64,000 nucleotides of DNA from an uncultured Anaerofilum sp. (GCA_944385935.1 CALWZC010000005.1:101375-165374); one strand, 5' to 3'. Counted from the stretch's first letter, positions 26,505 to 36,285 are shown. Translations and numbers: made by a program. The notes: generated by a model from the sequence alone, not told the origin.

Positions 26505-27356
26505 ATGGGGAAAACAAATACAGTAACTAAAGACAAAGCACATTACCGTGTGATGGCAGTTTTGAGCTTTTTTATGACATTTTTTTCTTTTCTGATGATT
26601 TGTGCAGCAGTGGTGCAATTTACTGTGCTAAATCCTCAGTTTTTTACTAGTGTTGTAAAAAGTAGTGGATATCTGCAATCCTGTCAAGAAATTTTAGAAG
26701 AAACATTTGCTTCTTATGGAGCAGCTTCCAATTTTGATGCAGAAGTTTTTGCACCTTTTGCATCAGAAGAAAAAATCCTACAAGCAGTTCAGCAGAACAT
26801 TGACTATCTCTATGGAAAAGGAGATGCACCAAACCTTCAGCAATATCAGGATGATTTAGTAGAAGCTTTGCTGCAAAATGTAGAAGATAGAGGAATTAGT
26901 CTCACAGCTTCTATTGAAACAGGTGTACAGACTTTGGCAGAAAGCTGTAGGGCAGAACTGCAACAATATACAAGTATTCCATTTTTGGAGTTTGCTATCC
27001 GGGGAATAGAAATGGCCCAAAAGCCTGTTATGGCAGTGTTGGCAGTATTGCTTGTTATCATGGCATTGCTTTTGGTGTTTATGTGGATGATTTCCAGAAA
27101 GCTGGAGCGTTTTCTGCCCTTTTTGATTGATAGCTGCTTTGCATTGACCATTTTGGGAGTGTTGTTGCCAATTTTGGGGTTGTCCCAAAAGGTATTTGAG
27201 CGAATTAATATCAGCCCAGAAAGCACTCGAATTTTGATTATAGGATATGGTAATGGAATCATGACCAGCTTTTTTCCAGCAGCAATTGTTACTGGCGTAA
27301 TTGGTGTAGCGTTGGTGGTATTGTTGCAAGTAAGAGCAAAAAAAGCACAGCAGTAA
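26505..27356 (+). CDS. Unrecognised four-pass membrane protein of the sortase locus
   Basis: A 283-residue protein. A first membrane segment (about 15-40) is followed by an extracytoplasmic helical region of about 125 residues rich in Glu and Gln. Three more segments lie near 177-200, 208-232 and 250-275, and the end is basic (RAKKAQQ). AAGGAGA precedes the ATG at 26505. It begins 11 bases after the sortase, so it is probably co-transcribed and may help sortase or substrate placement. I do not recognise a family. Confidence 0.75.
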   Translation: MGKTNTVTKDKAHYRVMAVLSFFMTFFSFLMICAAVVQFTVLNPQFFTSVVKSSGYLQSCQEILEETFASYGAASNFDAEVFAPFASEEKILQAVQQNIDYLYGKGDAPNLQQYQDDLVEALLQNVEDRGISLTASIETGVQTLAESCRAELQQYTSIPFLEFAIRGIEMAQKPVMAVLAVLLVIMALLLVFMWMISRKLERFLPFLIDSCFALTILGVLLPILGLSQKVFERINISPESTRILIIGYGNGIMTSFFPAAIVTGVIGVALVVLLQVRAKKAQQ

Positions 27357-27420
27357 TACCTTTGCATTCGGGGTAATTGTTTTGGAATGCCTATAAAAAA
27401 CCAACATTGAAAAAGGAATT

Positions 27421-28302
27421 GTGAATGATATGCCCAGTCAGAATTTTTTTGATGAGCAGCACCCAGAACCATCTATTGTTCTGGACGAGCACAAACATTC
27501 TTCCAAAAAAGAAAAACGAAAGTTTTTGTCCTCTACACAGGCAGCAGTCGTTTTGACAGTGATGGTAGTGGCAGCGGCAGGAGTTGTGTTTGTGTGGGGG
27601 ATGAAAAGTCCAGCAAGAACTCCCAAAGAAACATTTGATATTCCTGATTCGCTTTCTCAGCAAATGGTGGAAAGTGTAAACAGTGAACAGCCTGAGGCTA
27701 CTCCTGCACCCACCCCAGACCCCATTCCACGGAATGAATGGTATATGAAACTTGTGAATGCAGAAAATCCTTTGCCAGATGATTATGGCGAGCAGGAAAT
27801 GACCGCTTTTGGTGGCGGATACTATTTTGATGAAAGAATCATCGAATCATTGGAGCAGATGTTGAATGCTGCGGATGAGGCAGATGTTTCTTTGAAAATC
27901 ATTTCAGGCTATCGTGGTGTGGAGCGTCAGACAGCTCGAAATGAAGACGAGATTGCAGCCTACGAGCGAAGGGGATATTCTGAGCAAGATGCAAGGGATT
28001 TGGCAGCTATGGAGGAACCGCCTTATCTTCAGTGTGAACACAGTTTAGGTCTTGCTGTGGATTTAATGGATAGTGGAAGTGATACCACCTCCATTGCCTT
28101 TGAAGAAACAGAGGAATTTGCATGGTTGCAAGAGCATGCCGCTGAGTATGGCTTTATTTTGCGGTATCCCGCAGATAAAGTAGAGATAACCGGCATGGTA
28201 TATGAACCATGGCATTATCGCTATGTGGGAATCGAACAAGCCCAAAAGATAAAGGAAAGCGGTTTGTGCTTGGAAGAATATTTAGGTCAGAGTGCAGAGT
28301 AA
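27421..28302 (+). CDS. D-alanyl-D-alanine carboxypeptidase, M15/VanY family
   Basis: A zinc peptidase that removes D-Ala from peptidoglycan stems. The 293-residue protein has a cytoplasmic N-terminal tail of about 40 residues, one membrane segment (about 41-60), a Pro/Thr linker (ATPAPTPDPIP) and an extracytoplasmic M15B domain. Zinc ligands and catalysis are in CEHSLGLAVDLMD and EPWHYRYVG. The GTG at 27421 gives the longest form; an ATG at 27430 is also possible, and the AAAGGA site at 27412 does not decide clearly. It follows the sortase locus and may shape the wall peptides there. Confidence 0.88.
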   Translation: MNDMPSQNFFDEQHPEPSIVLDEHKHSSKKEKRKFLSSTQAAVVLTVMVVAAAGVVFVWGMKSPARTPKETFDIPDSLSQQMVESVNSEQPEATPAPTPDPIPRNEWYMKLVNAENPLPDDYGEQEMTAFGGGYYFDERIIESLEQMLNAADEADVSLKIISGYRGVERQTARNEDEIAAYERRGYSEQDARDLAAMEEPPYLQCEHSLGLAVDLMDSGSDTTSIAFEETEEFAWLQEHAAEYGFILRYPADKVEITGMVYEPWHYRYVGIEQAQKIKESGLCLEEYLGQSAE

Positions 28303-28330
28303 AACCAGCTTTACTGAAAAGTTTTAAAGA

Positions 28331-28381
28331 AAAACAGTGTTTTAAACAATGGAATGATTGCTGTTTAAAACACTGTTTTTT
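28331..28381 (+). terminator. Long inverted-repeat terminator before sfsA
   Basis: A perfect 18-base-pair stem, AAAACAGTGTTTTAAACA (28331-28348) and its complement (28362-28379), encloses a 13-base loop and ends in a T-run. The A-run at the start of the other arm would let it act on both strands. Confidence 0.85.
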
Positions 28382-28406
28382 CTATATTATAATAGGGAGG
28401 GGTACT

Positions 28407-29090
28407 ATGCAATATCATAATATTATTGAGGGAGTTTTTGTATCCAGACCCAACCGTTTTGTGGCCCATGTTTTGATAAACGGACAACAAGAAATCTGCC
28501 ATGTAAAAAATACTGGTAGATGTAAAGAGCTGCTCATTCCGGGTGTTCGAGTATGGCTACAAATTGCGGATAATCCAGCCAGAAAAACTTTATACGATGT
28601 GATAGCTGTGGAGAAAAATGGTCAAGTTGTCAATATTGATTCGCAGGTTCCTAACAAAATTTTTAGCGAGTGGGTTCAATCGGGGGGCTTAGGAGAAGAG
28701 CTGAGTATATTGAAGCCCGAGCAGGTATGGGGAAAATCTCGATTTGATTTTTATTTTGAAACAAAAGCAGGACAAAAGGGTTATGCAGAGGTAAAAGGTG
28801 CTACATTGGAGCAAGAGGGAGCTTGCTTTTTTCCAGATGCACCTACTGAACGAGGTGTAAAACATCTAAAAGAGTTAATTGCTTGCCGCCAACAGGGCTA
28901 TCGTGCAATGGTGTGCTTTGTGATACAAATGGAAAAGGTGCATTCTTTTTCTCCCAATGAGGTAACACATCCAGAATTTGCCCGAACTTTACGACAGGCA
29001 AAGGAAAACGGTGTAGAAATTTTAGCACAAAGTTGTGTTGTAAAGCCTGATAAAATTTATATAGGAAAAGCTGTGCCAGTTATTTTATAA
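28407..29090 (+). CDS. sfsA: SfsA family DNA/RNA nuclease-like protein
   Basis: SfsA was named for sugar fermentation stimulation in Escherichia coli; its fold resembles nucleases and its exact role is unsettled. The 227-residue protein has FVSRPNRFVAHV, CHVKNTGRCKELL, FDFYFE, GYAEVKGATL and FPDAPTERGVKHLKEL, all characteristic. The start at 28407 follows GGGAGGGG; frame extension to 28209 would run back through the VanY gene and a terminator. It appears to be transcribed alone. Confidence 0.93.
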   Translation: MQYHNIIEGVFVSRPNRFVAHVLINGQQEICHVKNTGRCKELLIPGVRVWLQIADNPARKTLYDVIAVEKNGQVVNIDSQVPNKIFSEWVQSGGLGEELSILKPEQVWGKSRFDFYFETKAGQKGYAEVKGATLEQEGACFFPDAPTERGVKHLKELIACRQQGYRAMVCFVIQMEKVHSFSPNEVTHPEFARTLRQAKENGVEILAQSCVVKPDKIYIGKAVPVIL

Positions 29091-29117
29091 AAATGTACAC
29101 AAACAAGTAAAATCCTG

Positions 29118-29145
29118 TTGACAAACAGAGAAAATAGAGTATAAT
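29118..29145 (+). promoter_or_regulatory. Promoter of metK
   Basis: Consensus TTGACA and TATAAT are 16 bases apart, 23 bases before the SAM riboswitch. Confidence 0.88.
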
Positions 29146-29168
29146 ATGTATCAGAAAATAGAATATTT

Positions 29169-29301
29169 CTTATCAAGAGTGGCGGAGGGAACAGGCCCTA
29201 TGAAGCCCGACAACCTGCACAGCAGTGTAAGGTGCCAAATCCTGCGGGAAACCGGAAGATAAGCGGAAGTAACGCTCGGAAGGTTTTCCGGGCGATTTTT
29301 T
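29169..29301 (+). promoter_or_regulatory. SAM-I (S-box) riboswitch with terminator platform
   Basis: The aptamer runs from CTTATCAAGAG to GATAAG (about 29169-29263). It includes the conserved GGCGGAGGGAACAGGCCC, ATGAAGCCCGACAACC and GGTGCCAA segments. A terminator follows: CGCTCGGAA (29273-29281) and TTCCGGGCG (29286-29294) with a T-run to 29301. SAM binding would favour the terminator and shut off metK. The GGAAG segments between the aptamer and the terminator can act as antiterminator. Confidence 0.96.
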
Positions 29302-29365
29302 ATGAGAAATATTCCATACAAATTTGTTTCATAGAAAGTTTGAATACAAACAGGAGGAAATTAAA

Positions 29366-30514
29366 ATGGTAAAAACTTTGTTTACTTCCGAATCCGTTAC
29401 AGAGGGACATCCCGACAAAATCTGTGACCAAATTAGTGACGCAATTCTTGACCAAATTCTGGAGCAAGACCCTGGTGCTCGTGTGGCTTGCGAAACCACT
29501 TGTACCACTGGTTTGATTCATGTAATGGGCGAAATTAGCACCAAATGCTATGTAGATATTCCCAGTGTAGCCCGTCAGGTAGTTCGTGAGATTGGCTATA
29601 CTCGTGCAAAGTATGGCTTTGATGCAGATACCTGTGCAGTAATTACCAGCATTGATGAACAAAGCCCTGATATTGCTATGGGTACCAATGACCAAGTAGG
29701 CGGTGCTGGTGACCAAGGCATGATGTTCGGTTTTGCTTGTGATGAAACTCCTGAATTGATGCCTCTGCCTGTAAGTTTAGCACATAAGTTGTCAAAGCAA
29801 CTGACAGAGGTTCGTAAAAATGGAACCATGGCTTATCTGCGTCCCGACGGAAAGAGCCAAGTAACTGTGGAATATGATGATGGCAAGCCTGTTCGTGTAG
29901 ATGCAGTGGTTATTTCTAGCCAACACTCTGCTGATGTGGATATGGAAGTTTTGCGTCAGGATGTGATGGAGAAGGTTATCCGCCCCATCATCCCCGCAAA
30001 TTTGCTGGACGAAAATACAAAGTACTATATCAACCCCACTGGTCGCTTTGTTGTGGGTGGCCCTCAAGGTGACTCCGGTTTGACCGGCAGAAAAATTATT
30101 GTAGATACTTATGGTGGATATGCTCGCCATGGCGGTGGTGCCTTCTCCGGTAAAGACCCCAGCAAGGTAGACCGTAGCGCAGCTTATGCAGCACGCTGGG
30201 TGGCAAAGAATGTAGTTGCTGCTGGATTGGCTAGCAAGTGCGAAGTAGAGCTGGCTTATGCCATCGGTGTAGCCCATCCTGTAAGCGTTTTGGTGGATAC
30301 CTTTGGTACTGGTACTGTGGCAGATGATAAACTGGCTGAGGCTGTAACCAAAGTATTTGACCTGAGCCCCAAAGGAATTGAGACTGCACTGGATTTGCGT
30401 AAACCCATCTACCGGAAACTGGCTGCTTATGGTCATATGGGCCGTGAGGAACTGGGTGTAAAATGGGAGCAAACAGACCGCGCTGAGGCATTGAAACAAG
30501 CTGTAAACGGCTAA
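29366..30514 (+). CDS. metK: S-adenosylmethionine synthase
   Basis: MetK makes S-adenosylmethionine from methionine and ATP. The 382-residue protein has [20 protein letters not shown], the ATP-binding hexapeptide-like [10 protein letters not shown], and [19 protein letters not shown], the second signature (P-loop-like). AGGAGG precedes the ATG at 29366. It is controlled by the riboswitch in its leader. luxS at 46.1 kb is the other methyl-cycle gene seen here. Confidence 0.98.
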   Translation: MVKTLFTSESVTEGHPDKICDQISDAILDQILEQDPGARVACETTCTTGLIHVMGEISTKCYVDIPSVARQVVREIGYTRAKYGFDADTCAVITSIDEQSPDIAMGTNDQVGGAGDQGMMFGFACDETPELMPLPVSLAHKLSKQLTEVRKNGTMAYLRPDGKSQVTVEYDDGKPVRVDAVVISSQHSADVDMEVLRQDVMEKVIRPIIPANLLDENTKYYINPTGRFVVGGPQGDSGLTGRKIIVDTYGGYARHGGGAFSGKDPSKVDRSAAYAARWVAKNVVAAGLASKCEVELAYAIGVAHPVSVLVDTFGTGTVADDKLAEAVTKVFDLSPKGIETALDLRKPIYRKLAAYGHMGREELGVKWEQTDRAEALKQAVNG

Positions 30515-30523
30515 GTTTAAAAT

Positions 30524-30570
30524 AACAAGTGGCTTTTCCATTGATTTGGAAAGGTCACTTGTTTATTTTC
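30524..30570 (+). terminator. Terminator after metK
   Basis: AACAAGTG (30524-30531) pairs with CACTTGTT, with an inner TTTTCC/GGAAAG stem, followed by TTATTTTC. Confidence 0.85.
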
Positions 30571-30676
30571 TCCTGTCATTTTTATGAAAAACACTACATT
30601 TTTGTGCAAAAATATGGTATGATAGAACCATCAGCAAAATACTCATTTTTATGAGAATAAGAAAGGACTGATACCA

Positions 30677-32941
30677 ATGCGTACAATTTGGAATATCAAT
30701 TCTGATTGGATGTTTACCAAAGAGAATGCAGGTGTGCCTGCCCAACTGCCTTTGGACTGGGAACCTGTAGAACTGCCCCATACTTGGAATGCCAAAGATG
30801 GACAAGATGGCGGTGCTGATTATTTTAAGGGTGCTTGCTGGTATGCCAAAGAGCTGCCCATGCCCGAAAAAGCAGAAAATGACCGTGTATTTTTGGAAAT
30901 CAATGCTGCTGCCAATGCTGCCACTGTATATGTAAATGGAGAAAAAGTAACCTACCATGAAGGGGGATATTCTACCTTCCGTGTAGATATTACCAACCAA
31001 CTGAAAGAGGAAGAAAATCTCCTTGCCATTTGTGTAGATAACAGCGATAAAAGCAATATTTATCCCCAGATGGCAGACTTTACCTTCTATGGTGGCTTAT
31101 ACCGTGATGTGAACTTGATTGTAGTACCAGAGGCTCATTTTGATTTAGAGTTTTATGGTGCTCCCGGTTTGACTGTTACCCCTCGTGTCATTGATGGCGG
31201 TGCAATGCTGGATTTGAATGCTTGGGTAAAAAATGCTGACGAGAACTATACCATCGTTTATACCATTGAGGATATGGCTGCCCAAATTGTAGCCGAGGCT
31301 GTGCGTCCCTGTGATAAGGCTGCTGTAAAATTGGCATTGCCCGGTGCCCATTTGTGGAATGGTGTAAAAGACCCCTATTTGTATACCTGTACCGCAAAGC
31401 TGGTGCGCCGCAATGAAGTAGTGGATGAGGTTTCCACTCGCTTTGGTGTGCGCAGTTTCCATGTAGACCCACAAAAGGGCTTCTATCTGAATGGTGTACT
31501 CACTCCCTTGCGTGGCGTTTCCCGTCATCAGGACAAGCTGGGTGTTGGCAATGCCTTGGAAGCATGGGAGCACTGGGAGGATGTAGAGTATATCCGTGAG
31601 ATTGGTGCAAATACTGTGCGCTTGGCACACTATCAGCATAATCAGGAGTTCTATGACGCTTGCGACGAGGCAGGTTTGATTGTATGGGCGGAGATTCCTT
31701 TTATCAGTGTAATGAATGAAGACCCCGCTGCTCATGAAAACTGTCGTTCTCAAATGAAAGAGTTGATTTATCAGAACTACAACCATCCTTCCATTTGCTT
31801 CTGGGGAATTGCAAACGAAATTACCATTGGCGGCATGAAAGAGGGCTTGCTGGACAATCTGAAAGATTTGAACCAGTTGGTGCATCAGCTAGACCCCACA
31901 CGCCAATCTACCATTGCACAAGTATCTATGGTTCCCATGGATAGCCCCATGAACGAAATTACCGATGTTGTAAGCTACAACCACTATTTTGGTTGGTATG
32001 GCGGCAAGCTCACCGGCAACGAAGAATGGCTGGATAAATTCCATGCAATGCACCCCAACATTCCCATTGGTATCTCTGAGTATGGCGCAGAGGGCATTAT
32101 CACCTATCATGGAGATTCCCCTGTTGTAAAGGATTACTCTGAGGGATATCAGGCACTGTACCATGAACACATGGCAAAAATTATTGCAGAGCGTCCTTGG
32201 CTGTGGGCAACTCATGTGTGGAATATGTTCGACTTTGGTTGTGATGGTCGAGATGAAGGCGGCGTTGCAGGACGCAATAATAAGGGCTTGATGACCTTTG
32301 ACCGCAAAATCCGCAAAGAGGCTTTCTACCTGTATAAGGCATACTGGAGTGAGGAGCCCTTTGTATATGTATGTGGTCGTCGCTATGCTCAGCGCGCAGG
32401 CGAAAAAACCACTGTTAAGGTATACACCAACCAACCCAGCGTGGCATTGTATTTGGATGGCCAGCGGTTTGAGGTGAAGAATGCCAACAAGGTTGTGGTA
32501 TTTGAAAATGTTCCTTTGAACGAAGGCTTTACCACTGTTGTTGCAAAGGCCGGAGAATGGATGGATTCCATCACTTTGGAGCGAGTAGAGAAACTGCCCG
32601 ATATCTACACCTTGCCTCGAGAGGAGGATGATGGAGAGGGCGTTGCAAACTGGTTTGATACCGCAGATACAACCGACGTACCCCAGGAAATGACCTTTGA
32701 CCCAGCATACTACTCCATCAAAGACCCCATCAAGGAAATTGCAAAGTGTGAAGAAGCAATGACTTTGCTGACCCAGGTAATTGGTGGTGCAGCTAATATC
32801 AAGCTGAATCCCGGCATGATGAACATGGTGGGCGAGCTGAATCTGGAAACAATGGCAGGAATGCTGCAAAATGATAAAGTTCCCGAAAACGCAATGCAGA
32901 TTGTAAATGCTGCCTTGCAAAAGATTAAAAAGCCAGAATAA
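30677..32941 (+). CDS. Glycoside hydrolase family 2 protein, beta-galactosidase-like
   Basis: A 754-residue glycosidase without a signal peptide, so cytoplasmic. The N-terminal sugar-binding domain (PHTWNAKDGQDGGADYFKGACWY) is followed by the immunoglobulin-like domain and the TIM barrel. Catalytic residues are Glu381 (acid/base, in FWGIANEI) and Glu468 (nucleophile, in GISEYGAEG). Beta-galactosidase is likeliest; beta-glucuronidase or mannosidase cannot be excluded. The last 100 residues, from about 655, form a helical extension (IKEIAKCEEAMTLLTQVIGG, ETMAGMLQNDKVPENAMQIV) that is not part of standard GH2. It stands alone between terminators, with no transporter or regulator gene nearby. Confidence 0.9.
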   Translation: MRTIWNINSDWMFTKENAGVPAQLPLDWEPVELPHTWNAKDGQDGGADYFKGACWYAKELPMPEKAENDRVFLEINAAANAATVYVNGEKVTYHEGGYSTFRVDITNQLKEEENLLAICVDNSDKSNIYPQMADFTFYGGLYRDVNLIVVPEAHFDLEFYGAPGLTVTPRVIDGGAMLDLNAWVKNADENYTIVYTIEDMAAQIVAEAVRPCDKAAVKLALPGAHLWNGVKDPYLYTCTAKLVRRNEVVDEVSTRFGVRSFHVDPQKGFYLNGVLTPLRGVSRHQDKLGVGNALEAWEHWEDVEYIREIGANTVRLAHYQHNQEFYDACDEAGLIVWAEIPFISVMNEDPAAHENCRSQMKELIYQNYNHPSICFWGIANEITIGGMKEGLLDNLKDLNQLVHQLDPTRQSTIAQVSMVPMDSPMNEITDVVSYNHYFGWYGGKLTGNEEWLDKFHAMHPNIPIGISEYGAEGIITYHGDSPVVKDYSEGYQALYHEHMAKIIAERPWLWATHVWNMFDFGCDGRDEGGVAGRNNKGLMTFDRKIRKEAFYLYKAYWSEEPFVYVCGRRYAQRAGEKTTVKVYTNQPSVALYLDGQRFEVKNANKVVVFENVPLNEGFTTVVAKAGEWMDSITLERVEKLPDIYTLPREEDDGEGVANWFDTADTTDVPQEMTFDPAYYSIKDPIKEIAKCEEAMTLLTQVIGGAANIKLNPGMMNMVGELNLETMAGMLQNDKVPENAMQIVNAALQKIKKPE

Positions 32942-32956
32942 TTCTTTGCCTTTTTC

Positions 32957-32988
32957 GCCCGGATGCGGTTTTGCATTCGGGCTTTTTT
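32957..32988 (+). terminator. Terminator after the GH2 gene
   Basis: GCCCGGATGC and GCATTCGGGC form a ten-base-pair stem (one G-U) with loop GGTTTT, followed by TTTTTT. Confidence 0.95.
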
Positions 32989-33058
32989 GCACCCTTTTTG
33001 TGAAATTCCATAGGATGATACTAAAGAGAAAATATTCAATGGGAAAGGGGCGAAACAT

Positions 33059-33331
33059 ATGGAACGGTGGGGATTGATAGTAATTGTGTTTTTTAGTATT
33101 TTGGGTGTGTGTAGCTGTTGGGATATGGTGTACCAGTGGTTGTTACGCCCTAGAAAAAACCAACAAATTGTGGTTGTTGTAACAGGAAAAGAAACTTTGG
33201 CTAGACAACAAGCGGTGTTGTTTGCACATCAATGGAAAGGCTGTCAGGTGTTGTATAGTCAAGAGGCGATACAAGTAGAACAGGATAAACAAACGGTTTT
33301 GCATTTACAAACCTTGAAAAAACTACTATAA
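33059..33331 (+). CDS. 90-residue membrane-anchored protein, unknown
   Basis: An N-terminal membrane helix (about 5-25, containing GVCSCWDM) is followed by a soluble part with a beta-like stretch QQIVVVVTGKET and alternating helices. AAAGGGG precedes the ATG. It lies 78 bases before recD2 and in the same direction. I do not recognise the family. Confidence 0.6.
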   Translation: MERWGLIVIVFFSILGVCSCWDMVYQWLLRPRKNQQIVVVVTGKETLARQQAVLFAHQWKGCQVLYSQEAIQVEQDKQTVLHLQTLKKLL

Positions 33332-33409
33332 TCAAAATAGTTGTAATTGTAAGAATGAGAATGTATAAGAGCTGTTTTTGTAGGCAGGGAATAAAAAGGG
33401 GGAAATTGT

Positions 33410-35608
33410 GTGGCAGAACTTCTGCAAATGAAAGGCACTGTAGAACACATTGTTTACAGCAATCCTTCCAATGGATACCATGTAATTGAATTGATGGCGG
33501 AACAGGATGTAGTCACTGTGGTAGGAGATTTGGGAGAAGTAAACGAAGGGGAAGAAGTGCTTGTCACTGGAAAATTTATCACACATCCCACCTTTGGGTT
33601 TCAGTTTCAAGCACAAAGTTGTATTGTGCAAATGCCCGAAACCAGCCGTGGAATTTTGCGGTATCTGTCTTGTGGAGTGCTTCCCCACATTGGCCCTGCC
33701 ACAGCAAAAAAAATAGTGGCTCGCTTTGGAGAAGACAGTTTTTCTGTCATTGCCAATCATCCAGAAAAATTAACCGACATCAAGGGCATTTCTGGGCAAA
33801 AGGCGAAAGAAATATCCCAAGAGTTTCACCGCCGGCAGGGATTGCGAGAGGCAATCTTGTTTTTGGGACAGATTGGTATTTCCGCAGCAAAAGCTATGAC
33901 TATTTATCGGCATTTTGGACCTGCCACTGTGGATGCCATCAGCCAAAATCCCTACCTATTATGTGGAGCACCCGCCTATTTGAAATTTTCTGAAGTAGAT
34001 GTTATTGCTCAACAAAAAGACTTGCAGCCAGAGGGACATCTGCGCATGTGGGCGGCCTTTGAGTATGTGCTGCGGTACAACCTTAACAATGGGCACACCT
34101 GTTTGCCTGCCCATCAGTTGTGTGATAAAGCAGCGGGACTGGTGGGGCAGACAGAGGAAGAAATGCAGCACCAACTGGAAAACGCCCTAGAGGAAAAATA
34201 TCTTTTTGAAAAGGAATACAACCAAAAGCGTTATATTTTCCTGGAGGATTTGTACCGTTGTGAGAAAAATATAGCACAAACTCTTGTGCAAATGTTAGAA
34301 CGCCCGGTGAAGGAAACAGGGCAGTGGAGCAGAAATATTGATGTGTTGGAGAAATCTCAAGGAATCCAATATGCCCAGTTGCAGCGGCAAGCCATTGAAA
34401 CTGCTTTAAAAAATCGCGTTATGGTGTTGACCGGTGGGCCGGGCACCGGAAAAACTACCATTGTCAATGCAATTTTGCACCTGTTTGAGCAACAAATGGA
34501 CAGGGTGGCTTTGGCAGCCCCCACAGGCAGAGCAGCGAAAAGGCTTAGCGAGTTGACAGGAAAAGAGGCAAAGACCATCCACCGATTGTTGGAGGTGGAC
34601 TTCTCCAAGGGGGGAGAGATTGTACAGTTTATCCACAACGAGCGAAATCCCTTGCGTGCAGATGTAGTCATTGTGGATGAGATGAGTATGGTGGATGTAA
34701 AGCTATTTGAAAGTTTGTTGTCTGCTTTGCGCCCCAGTGCTCGTTTAATTTTGGTGGGAGATGCCGACCAGTTGCCCAGTGTAGGGCCGGGGAATGTGCT
34801 GGGAGAGTTGTTGCGCTGTGAGAAGATTCCCTCGGTACGATTGACAGAAATTTTCCGGCAGGCAGCCCAAAGCCTGATTGTTTCCAATGCCCACCGTATT
34901 GTGGAGGGAGAAATGCCCTTGCAAGGCGGCAAAACAGATGATTTCTTTTTCATGGAATCAGGCGGGGCAGATTGTCAACAACTGGTTTGTGATTTGGTAG
35001 CTACTCGCTTGCCACGAAGCTACCAGTTTGACCCGGTGCGAGATATTCAGGTACTTTGCCCAAGCAGAAAAGGGCTTTTGGGCACTGAAACCATGAATGA
35101 ACTGTTGCAAGCCTTGCTAAACCCATCCCAAAGCGGAAAAAGAGAGCTAAAGCGGGGAAACCGTATTTGGCGGCAAGGGGACAAGGTAATGCAAATTTGC
35201 AACGATTATGACATCCAATATGAAAAGGATGATGGAGAAAATGGGGCAGGAGCCTACAATGGAGATATTGGGTATATCGAACAAGTAGACCCCAGTGAGC
35301 CGGCACTGTTGGTGCGCTTTGATGACCGTAAAGTGTTGTATTGTGCAGAACAGATGGAAGAACTTGAGCTTGCCTATGCTGTAACCATCCACAAAAGCCA
35401 AGGATGCGAGTTTCCCGCTGTGGTAATTCCAGTGGCAGAAACACCACAACGATTGCAATACAGAAACTTGTTGTACACAGGTGTTACTCGTGCCAGAAAG
35501 TTGTGTGTACTGCCGGGTAGAAAAAGAACAGTGGCAACCATGGTGCAGAATAGCCGCCACCAACTGCGCTATTCCTGCCTGTCAAAAATGCTGGAGGAAT
35601 GTCTGTGA
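33410..35608 (+). CDS. recD2: ATP-dependent RecD2-type DNA helicase
   Basis: RecD2 is a 5'-3' superfamily 1B helicase found without RecBC, acting in DNA repair and replication. The 732-residue protein has the long N-terminal region of RecD2 (OB-like domain and helix-hairpin-helix, including LTDIKGISGQKAKEI), then Walker A GGPGTGKTT (342-350), AAPTGRAAKRLSELTG (motif Ia), VDEMSMVD (Walker B), GDADQLPSVGPGNVL (motif III), and a C-terminal SH3-bearing region ending TIHKSQGCEFPAVVIP and LYTGVTRAR. The start is GTG, with GGGGG eight bases ahead. comF overlaps its end. Confidence 0.95.
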   Translation: MAELLQMKGTVEHIVYSNPSNGYHVIELMAEQDVVTVVGDLGEVNEGEEVLVTGKFITHPTFGFQFQAQSCIVQMPETSRGILRYLSCGVLPHIGPATAKKIVARFGEDSFSVIANHPEKLTDIKGISGQKAKEISQEFHRRQGLREAILFLGQIGISAAKAMTIYRHFGPATVDAISQNPYLLCGAPAYLKFSEVDVIAQQKDLQPEGHLRMWAAFEYVLRYNLNNGHTCLPAHQLCDKAAGLVGQTEEEMQHQLENALEEKYLFEKEYNQKRYIFLEDLYRCEKNIAQTLVQMLERPVKETGQWSRNIDVLEKSQGIQYAQLQRQAIETALKNRVMVLTGGPGTGKTTIVNAILHLFEQQMDRVALAAPTGRAAKRLSELTGKEAKTIHRLLEVDFSKGGEIVQFIHNERNPLRADVVIVDEMSMVDVKLFESLLSALRPSARLILVGDADQLPSVGPGNVLGELLRCEKIPSVRLTEIFRQAAQSLIVSNAHRIVEGEMPLQGGKTDDFFFMESGGADCQQLVCDLVATRLPRSYQFDPVRDIQVLCPSRKGLLGTETMNELLQALLNPSQSGKRELKRGNRIWRQGDKVMQICNDYDIQYEKDDGENGAGAYNGDIGYIEQVDPSEPALLVRFDDRKVLYCAEQMEELELAYAVTIHKSQGCEFPAVVIPVAETPQRLQYRNLLYTGVTRARKLCVLPGRKRTVATMVQNSRHQLRYSCLSKMLEECL

Positions 35609-36285
35609 ACAAACAAAATTGGCGTAGAAGGCTCCATCGTGTAGGATGGTGGTTTTCGCCACCTCGCTGCCCCTTGTGTCAGAGGGTAGTGGCTCCCTTT
35701 GCTCGCTGCAAAGAGTGTCTGCCTGAGCAGAGGAAATTGCAAATGCCAGAAGGAAAATGTTCTTTGTCTGTGGAAGGTGTGGAAAATATTTTTTGCTTTT
35801 GGCAGTATAAGGACTTGATACGCCACGGAATTTTGCAGATGAAGTTTCAGAAAATGCCATGGCAGGCAGAAAATTTTGTTTTGCTGATTTTGTCCCACAA
35901 AGGGGCATATACATTTATTAGGCAATTTGATATAATAGTTCCTGTGCCCTCTCGAAAGAGAAAGCTACACGGCAGAGGATATGATGTGCCAAGACTGTTG
36001 GCACAGGCAATTTCCATGGCTGTGGGCATACCAGTGGCACCAAAGGGAACACTGGTGAAAATAAAGGACACGCCTCGGCAAGTGGGGCTAGATGGAGAAC
36101 AGAGAAGAAAAAATTTACAGGATGCCTTTTCAGTGGAAAATGCAACTCCACTATTGGAGAAAAGGGTTTTAATTGTGGATGACGTTGTGACCACCGGCAC
36201 CACCGCCAAAGAGGTTGCCAAAGCCTTGCACAAGGCAGGGGTTGACCATGTGGGCTTGTGGGTGCTGGCTCAGGCTGAACCATAA
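35605..36285 (+). CDS. ComF family phosphoribosyltransferase-like protein
   Basis: ComF proteins act in natural transformation, with a zinc finger and a PRTase domain. The 226-residue protein has the zinc ligands CPLC and CKEC in the first 45 residues, PVPSRKRKLHGRGYDVPRLLAQ, and the phosphoribosyl-pyrophosphate loop VLIVDDVVTTGTTAKEVA. I chose GTG at 35605, which overlaps the recD2 stop (GTGA) and lies seven bases after GGAGG; ATG at 35599 is too close to that site. No comEC or pilus genes are here, so competence is not shown. Confidence 0.9.
   Translation: MNKQNWRRRLHRVGWWFSPPRCPLCQRVVAPFARCKECLPEQRKLQMPEGKCSLSVEGVENIFCFWQYKDLIRHGILQMKFQKMPWQAENFVLLILSHKGAYTFIRQFDIIVPVPSRKRKLHGRGYDVPRLLAQAISMAVGIPVAPKGTLVKIKDTPRQVGLDGEQRRKNLQDAFSVENATPLLEKRVLIVDDVVTTGTTAKEVAKALHKAGVDHVGLWVLAQAEP

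Noticed and set aside
31889..33058. 389-codon open frame on the minus strand over the GH2 gene
   Set aside because: It mirrors GH2 codons and runs through that gene's terminator; no plausible start signal or domain.
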